Assembly (NCBI RefSeq): GCF_947179165.1
Contig: NC_077246.1
Span: forward strand, 67,930,921-67,994,920
From: Solanum dulcamara
Lineage: Eukaryota; Streptophyta; Magnoliopsida; Solanales; Solanaceae
DNA length: 64,000 nucleotides
Direction of reading: 5' to 3'
Part shown: piece by piece, positions 1 through 10,634 of the stretch
Layout of the letters: each line of letters opens with the position of its first letter
Position numbering within the stretch: position 1 is the first letter of the stretch
Program-made: the position numbers and the translations under genes
Notes under the pieces: model-generated
The model's input: the letters and a program-made list of their open reading frames with translations, nothing else
Database searches by the model: none
Told to the model about the DNA's origin: nothing

Positions 1-2101
1 TAAAACACTTTGTTTTTTCTATTTTTTTTACTATACTAAAAGTAACCAACTAACCAGAAAGAGACAAATCAACTCTCAAAAAGAATATCAACTAATGTCA
101 TCGTAATATCTGCAAATGATAATTTAATTCTGCACAAATATTAATTAAGTTCTTCAAATGTTCACGTGGTAGCTTTGAAATGGACAATAAATGTTAAGAG
201 ATAAGAGATTATCTGAAAGATTTTTTTTGTTTGAATTTTCAAAACTTATCCGGACACTATAAATGGATAGTACTTTTGGAAAGTTAACATGAAGAAAAAT
301 TAATCCTCTATAGTGGATAGTACGTTTTTATTATGACATGACCGATAATGTAGATTTACAAAGATGTGGATTTTCTACTGTAAGATATGTGACTTGAAGA
401 ACTAAATAGCAGCAAAACAAATCTACGATGGTATTTTTTTGGAATGTATATATACGATGATATTTATAGTGATTATTTACATAAATTGATATTTTATTAT
501 TTTAAAGTTTTATTTTTAATATATTGATATATTATATATGTGTACTACATGATTCGATATAAACTAGTAAACATTATAAGATCCAAAATAGCACTTAGAT
601 AATTTTTTTTTTTTCTTTTGAATGAATAGTTTCTTTTATTTTTGTGTATGGTTAATAACCGAATAACCTAATAGAACCAAACCGAAATCAGTATCAACCA
701 AATCGATGTATGTATGTTTTATTTGGTTTTAATAATTTTAAAACAAATTAAGTTGATTTGGTTTTGGTTTTGACCAATAACCAACCCCTGAACACCCTTA
801 ATTATAGTAGGTAGGGGTGTGCAAAAATCAAATTGACCGATAAATCGGACAGAAAAAAAGTGTTATTGGTTTATTGTTATTGGGTTAACATTTATTTAAT
901 GATTTTATAAAAAAAATTATTGGGTTATCGGTTCAGTATTTTTTTTTGAATATTGGATTATTGGGTAAACTGATAACTCATTAAGACTGATAATGTACTA
1001 ACTTAATTTTTAATTTTTTACTCATACACAAATATCAAACAAAAAATATTAATATAAATATATAATACTATTTAGTATTTTCCCTTTACGCTTTGCCGCT
1101 ATAGGCTTAGTGTTCAGTGACAAAGTTTTGCAAGTTGGTACGAAGACGACTCTAGGAATCGTATATTTGTTTTAAGAGTATTTTCTTATTGGTTAACCGA
1201 AAATCGAATCGTTAAAGATCAAAAATCGATAAATCGAAAATCGATAATAAATTGGTTTGGTTTTCGATTTAGCGTATTTAAAAATTAAAAATTGTTAAAC
1301 CTAACCGATAATACTTGAAATCGAACATGAACAGACCGATACAAACCTGGCTAATAACTATCCAAATAAGGTGTTAGGGGTCCTTTGTTACCAATAGTGG
1401 CGAATAGGATGTATTAATTTAATGTTGGTATTATTTATTTTCATGTTGAAATTATTTTTTCATGTAATGCTTAATTTGATGTATTGAGGTAATATGTTAT
1501 TGCATTATTTTTTAAAAAAAGGAAAATTATTTATAAAAATATTCTTTATAAATATGGTAAAAAGAATGCAGAAAAAAATTGAGGGCCAATCATCCAATAC
1601 ACATCAAACTTCTGTTAATAAATTATTAACAAAATAAAGTTAATTATGAAAACCAGAGGCTATGATCCCTCATTTATTGTTTTGTTCTGATTTTAGTTCA
1701 TCTATTATTCATCCTAGAATGTTAAATTTTCAATTAACCAAGTTATATTAGGTTAGTTCAAATTATCAATTTCGATTAACAAATGTCATTTTTTATTATT
1801 AAAATATTATATGAGTTTCTTTCTTTTCTATATAAATTCATTATTTCTTTTCTTTTTTCATATGCTAATGTCTCACATTATATTACTATTAATGTATTCT
1901 TTTTCTTGTTAGATATTGAAAATAAAAGTTTTATTGTCCGAGAATTATGCTAACCATAATATACAATTTGATCAATTCTTTTAAAAAATAGATTCTTGCT
2001 AAATTTCAAGATATTAATAATGATTGTCATGAGAAAAATTAATATTAAAATGGATGAATTCTCTATTGATATTCTTCAGCGTTGAATTAAATGACAATAT
2101 T
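1..2101. other. AT-rich intergenic DNA, no gene seen
   Basis: No reading frame with coding character is visible. The stretch from about 640 to 805 and again from 811 to 1380 is full of AACCGATAA / TTATCGGTT-like words and starts with TAGGGGTGTGCAAAAA, a style common in degenerate plant inverted-repeat transposons, but I could not define clean termini. The rest is low-complexity A/T sequence. Confidence 0.6.
811..1380. repeat. Degenerate repeat rich in CGATAA words
   Basis: The block begins at TAGGGGTGTGC (812) and ends near GTGTTAGGGG (1371-1380). It contains many copies of AATCGATAA, AACCGATAA and their complements, so it could fold on itself. It looks like an old non-autonomous DNA element. 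Family and exact ends are not determined. Confidence 0.3.
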
Positions 2102-2106
2102 AATAT

Positions 2107-2160
2107 TGTTAAGTGGAGTGTCCACATATAAGTGGAATGTCCACTTGCCTACTTTCATTT
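2107..2160 (+). repeat. First 54 bp of a copia LTR, truncated 5' LTR
   Basis: This stretch matches the first 54 bases of the two full LTRs in sense orientation and then breaks into antisense protease sequence at 2161. At the variable tenth-to-twelfth positions it reads GGAGTGTCC, like the antisense LTR at 3669-3938, not GGAATGTCC as in the right LTR. Confidence 0.8.
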
Positions 2161-2465
2161 AATGTCTCAACATGATATCCATTTCTGCGGATATCTTTAA
2201 AACTTAATAAGTTTCTTGGAGATTTAAAAGAAAATAATGCATCTTCTATAACAATTTTTGTCCCTTTAGGCAGAATTATAGTAGCTCTTCCGGAGCCTTC
2301 AATCATTTTGGAATTGCCAGATATCGTAGTAACATTAGCTTTTCTTCTAAACAAGTTGGAAAAATATTTCTCGTCTTTAAAAATAGCATGAGTTGTTCCA
2401 CTATCAATTACACAAATATCTTCTTGATTGATCATTGATCCAAACAAGATTTGAGGCATTTCCAT
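2109..2465 (-). pseudogene. Copia protease fragment
   Basis: This is the aspartic protease segment of a copia polyprotein. The catalytic motif DSGTTHAIF is visible near residue 21, followed by a typical protease core ending in FKDIRRNGYHVETLNE. Translation then runs into the LTR fragment, so the last 15 or so residues are not protease. It lies downstream of the antisense gag, from which it is separated by stops, and has lost its connection to integrase at the 2160/2161 junction. Confidence 0.75.
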
Positions 2466-2597
2466 ATTTTCTTCACAAAGAAAGAAAGTAAATATTATAA
2501 TTAATACATAATTTATTATACAAAATTTTATTTTATTACATGGATCTAGAAAAATACAAACATAATATTTAATACATACAACAACAAAGAGAATTGT

Positions 2598-3590
2598 TTA
2601 AATATTATCCGGCTTATCAACATTCATATTTACTTCTGGAAAATTAAAGAAATCAGCTACATCCAGATGCATGGGCTCAATATTGTCCTCAGAGATAAAA
2701 TTTGTCTCTGGATTATTTTCCGCCCTCTTTAACGATGCCTGATATAGCTGAACCAAGCGTTTTGATGACCGGCAAATCCGCGACCAGTGCCCCACACCTC
2801 CACATCTATGACATATTGTTTCTGAATTATTCTTCGGTAAAGCTTCTGGCTTTTTACCCTGCCTTTTATATTGCTGGTTATTTCTCGGTGCCAGCCGAGC
2901 ATCATGATTAAAATTTCTTCTCTGACTACGACCACGACCACGACCACGACTGGGGCCATGGCCTCTTTCTCGTTGGTTAGAATTTGTCTGATTCACTTCA
3001 GGGAGTGGCAAAGAACCAACTGGCCGACTATCATGATTTTTCATTAATAGTTCATTATGTCTTTCAGCAATAAGAAGGTGAGAAAGTAATTCAGAATATT
3101 TTTTAAAGCCTTTTTCGCGATATTGCTGCTGCAGGAGCATATTCGCGGGTGGAAATGTGGAGTATGTTTTTTCAAGTTTATCTTGTTCCGTGATTTCATC
3201 TCCGCATAAAGTTAACTGAGCTATAATTCTAAATAAAGCAGAATTATATTCAGTTATATTTTTAAAGTCCATCAGTCTCAGATTTAACCAGTCATAACGT
3301 GCTTGTGGAAGCATGACCAACTTCAGGTGGTCATACCTTTCTTTTAAATTTTTCCACAATTTCAAGGGATCTTTTAATGTAAGATATTGTAATTTAAGAC
3401 CCTCGTCAAGATGGTGGCGGAGGAAAATCATAGCTTTTGCACGGTCTTGACTAGATGCCGTGTTATCATCTTTGATGGTGTCTGCCAGACCCATCGATTC
3501 AAGATGAATTTCGGCATCTAGTGCCCATGAGGAGTAATCTTTTCCAGAGATATCCAAAGCAACAAATTCAATTTTTGAAATATTTGCCAT
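2598..3590 (-). CDS. Copia gag polyprotein
   Basis: The 330-residue open frame is a copia gag of the UBN2/retrotran_gag type: it opens with MANISKIEFVALDISGKDYS, has a central helical gag region, a basic RGRGRGR stretch near residues 210-230, and one CCHC zinc knuckle (CHRCGGVGHWSRIC, about residues 258-271) for packaging RNA in the virus-like particle. It starts about 80 bp after the antisense LTR and its primer-binding region, the normal place. The frame is intact, but its protease and integrase are no longer joined to it. Confidence 0.85.
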   Translation of the reverse strand: MANISKIEFVALDISGKDYSSWALDAEIHLESMGLADTIKDDNTASSQDRAKAMIFLRHHLDEGLKLQYLTLKDPLKLWKNLKERYDHLKLVMLPQARYDWLNLRLMDFKNITEYNSALFRIIAQLTLCGDEITEQDKLEKTYSTFPPANMLLQQQYREKGFKKYSELLSHLLIAERHNELLMKNHDSRPVGSLPLPEVNQTNSNQRERGHGPSRGRGRGRSQRRNFNHDARLAPRNNQQYKRQGKKPEALPKNNSETICHRCGGVGHWSRICRSSKRLVQLYQASLKRAENNPETNFISEDNIEPMHLDVADFFNFPEVNMNVDKPDNI

Positions 3591-3668
3591 TTTATAGAAA
3601 TAAAATTAAATAAAATTCTTACCACTTTTGTTACCTTGAAAATTAGCCGGAGCCTCGTGCTGATAACG

Positions 3669-3938
3669 TGTTGTAAAATACACTAAATGGAGCAAACAAA
3701 ACGGAGAGGATAAGAGAATTAAAAGGAGAGCAGAGGAGGAATTAAAAGAAGAGCAGAGGAGGAAAACAATTTCGTCCGTATTCGTGTGTTTTAATTCTAT
3801 GTACAAGGGTAAGAATTTATAGGAGAATAAGAAATGATTGTGGGCAAGTTGCCCACTTTTAGTGGGCCCCACATGAAGAATATAAAATGAAAGTAGGCAA
3901 GTGGACATTCCACTTATATGTGGACACTCCACTTAACA
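3669..3938 (-). repeat. Full copia LTR, antisense
   Basis: A 270-bp LTR with TG...CA ends on the minus strand. It is followed (minus strand) by a TTATCAGCACGAGG-like primer-binding region at about 3650-3668 and preceded by a polypurine tract (complement of 3939-3948). It serves at once as 3' LTR of the antisense pol fragment and as 5' LTR of the antisense gag. It differs from the right LTR at a handful of positions. Confidence 0.85.
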
Positions 3939-4148
3939 CTCCCCCTTGGATGTCCACGTGTAATGTGTTTACATAAAAATACTTTACAAGAAATAATATA
4001 CTAAGTTATTCTAATGTTGTGTCTACATATCTGATAATACGCCTTGATTGCTGCCTCATTAAAAACCTTACCAGGAAAACCCAATGGGACAAAACCTTGG
4101 TGAAGGGAAAAAGAGTGCAGCGCGTATTTACTCCCCCTGATGAAAGCT

Positions 4149-6090
4149 TCATTTGATATTTTGGAGACGGCGCATTCCAACCTTATGCCTTAGCTTCTCA
4201 AAAGTTGATGTTGGTAATGCCTTTGTGAATAAATCTGCAAGATTATCACTTGAACGAACTTGTTGTACATCAATTTCACCATTCTTCTGAAGATCATGTG
4301 TGAAGAATAATTTTGGTGAAATGTGTTTCGTTCTGTCTCCTTTTATGAAGCCACCTTTCAATTGAGCTATACACGCGGCATTGTCTTCGAATATAATTGT
4401 GGGTACTTTAACATTATTTTCCAGACCACATCTTTCTTTGATGAACTGTATCATCGATCTCAACCATACACATTCTCTACTTGCTTCATGAATTGCTATT
4501 ATTTCAGCATGATTTGAAGAAGTAGCAACAATGGACTGTTTTGTTGATCGCCATGATATAGCAGTCCCTCCGTGTGTAAACAGATAACCTGTCTGAGATC
4601 GAGCTTTATGTGGGTCTGATAAATAACCTGCATCTGCATAACCAATAAGGTCTGCGCAACCTTTGTTAGTATAAAACAAACCCATATCAATAGTACCCTT
4701 CAGGTATCGCAAAATATGTTTGATACCGTTCCAATGCCTTCGCGTTGGGGATGAACTATACCTTGCTAGCAAATTAACAGAAAATGTTATATCAGGCCTA
4801 GTTGCGTTAGCAAGGTACATAAGTGCACCAATAGCACTAAGATATGGTACTTCAGGACCAAGAATTTCTTCATCCTCTCTTGGAGGTCGAAATTGATCTT
4901 TTTCCACTTCAAGTGATCGAACAACCATTGGAGTACTTAATGGATGTGCTTTGTCCATGTAAAATCTTTTTAAGATTTTCTCAGTGTAGGCAGATTGATG
5001 GACAAAAACTCCGTCTGCTAAATGTTCAATTTATAGGCCTAGACAAAGTTTTGTCTTTCCGAGATCTTTCATTTCAAATTCTTTCTTTAGTTATTCAATC
5101 GCCTTTTGGACCTCTTCAGGGGTTCCAATAAGATTTATGTCATCAACATAAACAGCGAGTATCACAAACTCTGATTCCGTTTTCTTAATAAAAACACATG
5201 GGCAAATGACATCATTTATATAGCCTTCATTTATCAAGTACTCACTGAGGCGATTATACCACATACGCCCTGATTGTTTTAAACCATATAATGATCTTTG
5301 CAGTTTTATTGAGTACATTTCCCGAGACCTTTTACATGCTTCAGACAATTTTAATCCATCTGGAATTTTCATGTAAATTTCATTATCAAGTGAACCATAA
5401 AGGTAAGCTGTAACTACATCCATTAGATGTATTTCAAGATTTTTATGTACAGCTAAACTGATGAGATATCGAAAAGTTATTCCATTCATAACTGGTGAAT
5501 ATGTTTCTTCATAGTTGACTCCCGGTCTTTGAGAAAATCCTTGTGCAACAAGACGTGCCTTGTATCTTACAATTTCATTTTTCTCATTTCGTTTTCGCAC
5601 AAAAACCCATTTATAACCAACTGGTTTTACACCTTTAGGGGTTTGGACTACAGGTCCAAAAACCTCACGTTTAGCAAGTGAGTCTAATTCTGATTGAATT
5701 GCCTTTTGCCATTCTGGCCAATCACATCTACGTCGACAATTTTCGACGGATTTAGGTTCAAGACTTTCACTATCTTGCATGAGGTTAATTGCAACATTAT
5801 ATGCAAAAACATTATCCACCGTAATTTTTGATCGATCTAAATTTATCTCATCACCGGTAGAACTTATTGAAAGTTCTTCATTCACTTGAGTCTCGGGTTC
5901 TCTGATTTCTTCAGGAATATCAGGATTACTCAAACCTTGACCTTCTTCAGGAAGTCCATGTGTAGTATCATCTTTATTATTTCTTACGCTTCTTTTTCTA
6001 GGATTTTTATCCTTTGAACCCAACGGTCTACCACGCTTCTGGCGTGTTTGAGATTCAGATGCTATGATACTTGTAGATGGTCCTTTTGGC
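4149..6090 (-). pseudogene. Antisense copia RT-RNase H, broken
   Basis: Minus-strand copy of the linker, reverse transcriptase and RNase H. RT contains the YVDD box (near 5140); RNase H contains GYADAGY and the DNLADLFTKALP end. Compared with the sense copy at about 7277-9219 it carries two nonsense changes: TAA replacing TAT C (around 5088-5093) and TAA replacing CAA in CLGLQIEH (around 5030-5036). Integrase is absent because the copy stops at the junction near 6090. It cannot produce a working polyprotein. Confidence 0.85.
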
Positions 6091-9000
6091 CTATATTATG
6101 CAAAAATTAATGCAATTGAAGCAAATATGATCGTAAACCAGAAGTTTACTGATCCAAATATATTTGTACTATGGCATGATCGAATAGGTCATCCTGGATC
6201 AATAATGATGAGACGAATTCTTGAAAATTCAACTGGACATCCGTTAAAGAACCAGAAGATTCTTACAAATGATGAATTTTCATGTGCTGCTTGTTATCAA
6301 GGCAAATTAATTGCCAGACCATCGACCCTGAAGGTTGGCATCGAATCTCCTGGCTTTTTAGAGCGTATACATGGAGATATATGTGGACCTATTCATCCAC
6401 CTAGTGGATTGTTTAGATATTTTATGGTCCTAATAGATGCATCATCTAGATGGTCTCATGTGTGCTTATTATCATCTCGCAACCTAGCGTTTGCGAAGTT
6501 GTTAGCACAAATAATAAGATTAAGGGCGCAATTCCCAGATTATCCAATTAAGGCCATTCGCCTTGATAATACTGGAGAATTTACATCCCAAGCATTTAAT
6601 GATTATTGCTTATCAATTGAGATAAAAATTGAACATCCTGTTGCTCATGTTCATACTCAAAATGGCCTTGCAGAGTCATTTATAAAGCGCCTACAATTAA
6701 TAGCAAGACCTCTACTAATGAAAACAAAATTGCCTATTACTGTTTGGGGTCATGCTATCTTACATGCAGCAGCACTTGTACGTCTCAGACCGACACATTA
6801 TAATAAATACTCTCCGTCACAATTAGTATTTGGTCATGAACCAAATATAGCCCATTTAAGAATTTTTGGTTGTGCGGTATACGTGCCTGTAGCACTACCA
6901 CAACGTACAAAAATGGGCCCTCAACGAAGGTTGGGCATATATGTTGGGTTTGACTCACCCTCCATAATTCGATACCTTGAACCGTTGACTGAAGATTTAT
7001 TCACTTCTCGATTTGCAGATTGTCGATTTGATGAAATAATTTTCCCGCCATTAGGGGGAGAGAAAAAGGAACCTGAAAAAGAAAAAGAAAAAGAAATTGC
7101 GTGGAAAGTTTCATCACTATCACATTTTGATCCACGCACCCGCACATGTGAGCAGGAGGTCCAAAAGATCATCCACTTACAGACAATAGCAAATCAAATG
7201 CCAGATGCATTTACTGATTTAAAACGGATAACTAAGTCACATATCCCTGCAGTGAATGTACCTATCCGAATTGATGTCCCAAAAGGACCATCTACAAGTA
7301 TCATAGCTTCTGAATCCCAAACACGCCAGAAGCGTGGTAGACCGTTGGGTTCAAAGGATAAAAATCCTAGAAAAAGAAGCGTAAGAAATAATAAAGATGA
7401 TACTACACACGAACTTCCTGAAGAAGGTCAAGGTTTGAGTAATCCTGATATTCCTGAAGAAATCAGTGAACCCGAGACTCGAGTGAATGAAGAACTTTCA
7501 ATAAGTTCTACCGGTGATGAGATAAATTTAGATCGATCAAAAATTACGGTGGATAATGTTTTTGCATATAATGTTGCAATTAATCTCATGCAAGATAGTG
7601 AAAGTCTTGAACCTAAATCCGTCGAAGATTGTCGACGTAGATGTGATTGGCCAGAATGGCAAAAGGCAATTCAATCAGAATTAGACTCACTTGCTAAACG
7701 TGAGGTTTTTGGACCTGTAGTCCAAACCCCTGAAGGTGTAAAACCAGTTGGTTATAAATGGGTTTTTATTAGAAAACGAAATGAGAGAAATGAAATTGTA
7801 AGATATAAGGCACGCCTCGTTGCACAAGGATTCTCTCAAAGACCCGGAGTCAACTATGAAGAAACATATTCACCGGTTATGGATGGAATAACATTTCGAT
7901 ATCTCATCAGTTTAGCTGTACATAAAAATCTTGAAATATACCTAATGGATGTGGTTACAGCTTACCTTTATGGTTCACTTGATAATGAAATTTACATGAA
8001 AATCCCAGAAGGATTAAAATTGCCTGAAGCATGTAAAAAGTCTCGGGAAGTATACTCAATAAAACTCCAAAGATCATTATATGGTCTGAAACAATCAGGG
8101 CGCATGTGGTATAATCGCCTAAGTGAGTACTTAATAAATGAAGGTTATATTAATGATGTTATTTGTCCATGTGTTTTTATTAAGAAAACGGAATCAGAGT
8201 TTGTTATACTCGCTGTTTATGTTGATGACATAAATCTCATTGGAACCCCTGAAGAGGTCCAAAAGGCAATTGAATATCTAAAGAAAGAATTTGAAATGAA
8301 AGACCTTGGAAAGACAAAACTTTGTCTAGGTCTGCAAATTGAACATTTAGCAGACGGAGTTTTTGTCCATCAATCTGCCTACACTGAGAAAATTTTAAAA
8401 AGATTTTACATGAACAAAGCACATCCATTAAGTACTCCAATGGTTGTTCGATCACTTGAAGTGAAAAAGGATCAGTTTCGACCTCCAGAAGAGGATGAAG
8501 AAATTCTTGGTCCTGAAGTACCATATCTTAGTGCTATTGGCGCACTTATGTACCTTGCTAACGCAACTAGGCCTGATATAACATTTTCTGTCAATTTGCT
8601 AGCAAGGTATAGTTCATCCCCAACGCGAAGGCATTGGAACGGTATTAAACATATTTTGCGATACCTGAAGGGTACTATTGATATGGGTTTGTTTTATACT
8701 AACAAAGGTTGCGCAGACCTTATTGGTTATGCAGATGCAGGTTATTTATCAGACCCACATAAAGCTCGATCTCAGACAGGTTATCTGTTTACACACGGAG
8801 GGACTGCTATATCATGGCGATCTACAAAACAGTCCATTGTTGCTACTTTTTCAAATCATGCTGAAATAATAGCAATTCATGAAGCAAGTAGAGAATGTGT
8901 GTGGTTGAGATCGATGATACAGTTCATCAAAGAAAGATGTGGTCTAGAAAATAATGTTAAAATACCCATAATTATATTCGAAGACAATGCCGCGTGTATA

Positions 9001-9219
9001 GCTCAATTGAAAGGTGGCTTCATAAAAGGAGACAGAACGAAACACATTTCACCAAAATTATTCTTCACACATGATCTTCAGAAGAATGGTGAAATTGATG
9101 TACAACAAGTTCGTTCAAGTGATAATCTTGCAGATTTATTCACAAAGGCATTACCAACATCAACTTTTGAGAAGCTAAGGCATAAGGTTGGAATGCGCCG
9201 TCTCCAAAATATCAAATGA
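6064..9219 (+). CDS. Copia pol: integrase, RT, RNase H
   Basis: A 1051-codon open frame. In order: GAG-pre-integrase with HHCC residues (H38, H43, CAAC near 78), integrase with the DDE triad in HGDICGP (about D104), RLDNTGEF (about D168) and GLAESF (about E204); a basic linker; reverse transcriptase (KWVF...YVDD near residue 720); RNase H (GYADAGY near 887, DNLADLFTKALP near the end). All catalytic residues are present. The first nine residues are not native: they come from the antisense linker up to the junction at about 6090, where GLYYAKI begins. The frame therefore lacks gag and protease and has no promoter of its own in the usual place. Confidence 0.9.
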   Translation: MILVDGPFGLYYAKINAIEANMIVNQKFTDPNIFVLWHDRIGHPGSIMMRRILENSTGHPLKNQKILTNDEFSCAACYQGKLIARPSTLKVGIESPGFLERIHGDICGPIHPPSGLFRYFMVLIDASSRWSHVCLLSSRNLAFAKLLAQIIRLRAQFPDYPIKAIRLDNTGEFTSQAFNDYCLSIEIKIEHPVAHVHTQNGLAESFIKRLQLIARPLLMKTKLPITVWGHAILHAAALVRLRPTHYNKYSPSQLVFGHEPNIAHLRIFGCAVYVPVALPQRTKMGPQRRLGIYVGFDSPSIIRYLEPLTEDLFTSRFADCRFDEIIFPPLGGEKKEPEKEKEKEIAWKVSSLSHFDPRTRTCEQEVQKIIHLQTIANQMPDAFTDLKRITKSHIPAVNVPIRIDVPKGPSTSIIASESQTRQKRGRPLGSKDKNPRKRSVRNNKDDTTHELPEEGQGLSNPDIPEEISEPETRVNEELSISSTGDEINLDRSKITVDNVFAYNVAINLMQDSESLEPKSVEDCRRRCDWPEWQKAIQSELDSLAKREVFGPVVQTPEGVKPVGYKWVFIRKRNERNEIVRYKARLVAQGFSQRPGVNYEETYSPVMDGITFRYLISLAVHKNLEIYLMDVVTAYLYGSLDNEIYMKIPEGLKLPEACKKSREVYSIKLQRSLYGLKQSGRMWYNRLSEYLINEGYINDVICPCVFIKKTESEFVILAVYVDDINLIGTPEEVQKAIEYLKKEFEMKDLGKTKLCLGLQIEHLADGVFVHQSAYTEKILKRFYMNKAHPLSTPMVVRSLEVKKDQFRPPEEDEEILGPEVPYLSAIGALMYLANATRPDITFSVNLLARYSSSPTRRHWNGIKHILRYLKGTIDMGLFYTNKGCADLIGYADAGYLSDPHKARSQTGYLFTHGGTAISWRSTKQSIVATFSNHAEIIAIHEASRECVWLRSMIQFIKERCGLENNVKIPIIIFEDNAACIAQLKGGFIKGDRTKHISPKLFFTHDLQKNGEIDVQQVRSSDNLADLFTKALPTSTFEKLRHKVGMRRLQNIK

Positions 9220-9417
9220 AGCTTTCATCAGGGGGAGTAAATACGCGCTGCACTCTTTTTCCCTTCACCAAGGTTTTGTCCCATTGGGTTTTCCTGGTAA
9301 GGTTTTTAATGAGGCAGCAATCAAGGCGTATTATCAAATATGTAGACACACATCAGAATAACTTAGTATATTATTTCTTGTAAAGTGTTTTTATGTAAAC
9401 ACATTACACGTGGACAT

Positions 9418-9428
9418 CCAAGGGGGAG
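9418..9428 (+). other. Polypurine tract of the copia element
   Basis: CCAAGGGGGAG lies immediately before the TGTTAAGTGG start of the right LTR. It is the expected plus-strand priming site. The same tract in complement lies at 3939-3949 beside the antisense LTR. Confidence 0.75.
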
Positions 9429-9697
9429 TGTTAAGTGGAATGTCCACATATAAGTGGAATGTCCACTTGCCTACTTTCATTTTATATTCTTTATGTGGGG
9501 CCCACTAAAAGTGGGCAACTTGACCACAATCATTTCTTATTCTCCTATAAATTCTTACCCTTGTACATAGAATTAAACACACTAATACGGACGAAATTGT
9601 TTTCCTCCTCTGCTCTTCTTTTAATTCCTCCTCTGCTCTCCTTTTAATTCTCTTATCCTCTCCGTTTTGTTTGCTCCATTTAGTGTATTTTACAACA
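9429..9697 (+). repeat. Full copia 3' LTR
   Basis: A 269-bp LTR with TG...CA ends. It includes two overlapping AAGTGGA(A/G)TGTCCAC motifs at the start, a plausible TATA-like CCTATAAATTC near 9543 and a CT-rich stretch. It is followed directly by the AATAT target duplication (9698-9702). Confidence 0.85.
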
Positions 9698-10140
9698 AAT
9701 ATGATAAATTCTTTTGTTTGTGTTATTTATTTATGTATAATTGAGATAAAAGATAAATTTTATTTGTTCATTGTAATAGTGATTCATACATTAATAATAA
9801 TCATTTTTCACATATGATGTACAAATATTAACTTTGAGCTTACTTAATTTAATTCCTTCCATAAATTTAAAAATGTTATTCGATTTCTCATCCAACAATG
9901 AGTTTATTGTTGCTTATTTTGACTAAAAAGAAATTCAAAAGAAATGTTCATAATAAATTGAAAATACCAATTCAACTACAAGCGTAATTATTAATTTAAA
10001 AAATTATCCTAAATTTCTAAAATAATCTGTGAGAAATTATTTTTGGGCAACATATTCAAATGAGAAAAAATCATGATTTTATTTTCTAAAATTCATATAT
10101 CATTTGCTACATATTGACTCCTACAACTCATGAACATTAG

Positions 10141-10296
10141 TTATGGTGCAGTAATGAGACTGCTTCAGCCTTAATGAGAGGTCTCAAATTCAATTTCTGA
10201 GAATGAAATTTTTTTATTGAAAGTGCCACACTCGAATGAGCCCTGCAACGGTCGACTTTAATTGGGATTTCACGGACTCCAAGTGAAAAAAAAAAG
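10141..10296 (+). mobile_element. SINE-like element
   Basis: The block has a tRNA-like head: an A-box-like GGTGCAGTAATGAGACTG, then a B-box-like GGTCTCAAATTCAAT about 40 bp later. It has a SINE-like body and ends in a run of A (about 10286-10296). I did not find a convincing target duplication. It resembles the tRNA-derived SINEs common in Solanaceae. Confidence 0.5.
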
Positions 10297-10405
10297 AAAC
10301 TCGTACAATCCACTCGTATTATAATATTAATAAAGAGAAATGAAACAAATGCAATTAATAAACAAGAATATAAAAGAAACAATGTAAAATTCGCTTTTTT
10401 TATTT

Positions 10406-10418
10406 TTATAAATAAATA
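10406..10418 (+). promoter_or_regulatory. TATA-like box for the RSA1-like gene
   Basis: TTATAAATAAATA lies about 220 bp before the start codon at 10635 and just before GC-rich leader sequence (10470-10530), so transcription probably starts near 10435-10450. This is a positional guess. Confidence 0.3.
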
Positions 10419-10634
10419 TTAGTAGGGCTTTTTTCCCCAAAACTTTTTACAGTAAGAAAAAGAAAACCTCAAATTCCGCCGCAGCTCCGCCGTAACACCG
10501 CGGCGTCCTTCTTCTTCTAATTCGCCGGCTTTAGAAGAAAGAGAAATAGCTCAGTTATTTGATGTTTCGAGTCTTTAGATAGCCCGTTTTAGTTTTGTTT
10601 CATTTTAGTTGTTAGGGTTTTTGGTGGTCCGAAG

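Larger units (their letters stand above)
2102..9702. mobile_element. Rearranged Ty1/copia insertion with one 5-bp target duplication
   Basis: The 5-bp sequence AATAT is found at 2102-2106 and 9698-9702, directly outside a left TGTTAAGTGG terminus (2107) and a right ...TACAACA terminus (9697). Inside, the order is: first 54 bp of the LTR in sense (2107-2160); then protease, gag, PBS, a full LTR, PPT, RNase H and RT, all antisense (2161 to about 6090); then integrase, RT, RNase H, PPT and a full LTR in sense (about 6090-9697). The antisense and sense RT-to-LTR parts (3669 to about 6090, and about 7277-9697) form a 2.4-kb inverted repeat of high identity around an integrase loop. A single duplication around the whole suggests either integration of already rearranged cDNA or rearrangement after insertion without loss of the ends. 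Confidence 0.85.
9703..10434. other. Intergenic stretch upstream of the RSA1-like gene
   Basis: AT-rich DNA between the copia insertion and the RSA1-like gene. A SINE-like block is annotated separately at 10141-10296. No other gene is visible. A TATA-like TTATAAATAAATA lies at 10406-10418, a possible core promoter for the gene that follows. Confidence 0.5.

Noticed and set aside
2702..2959. Small frames over the gag zinc-knuckle region
   Set aside because: They overlap the intact gag frame, and the Val-rich one is only the complement of the Arg-Gly repeat DNA.
8237..8524. Antisense frame repeated at 4844-5131
   Set aside because: The same shadow in both copies of copia RT, explained by the inverted repeat.
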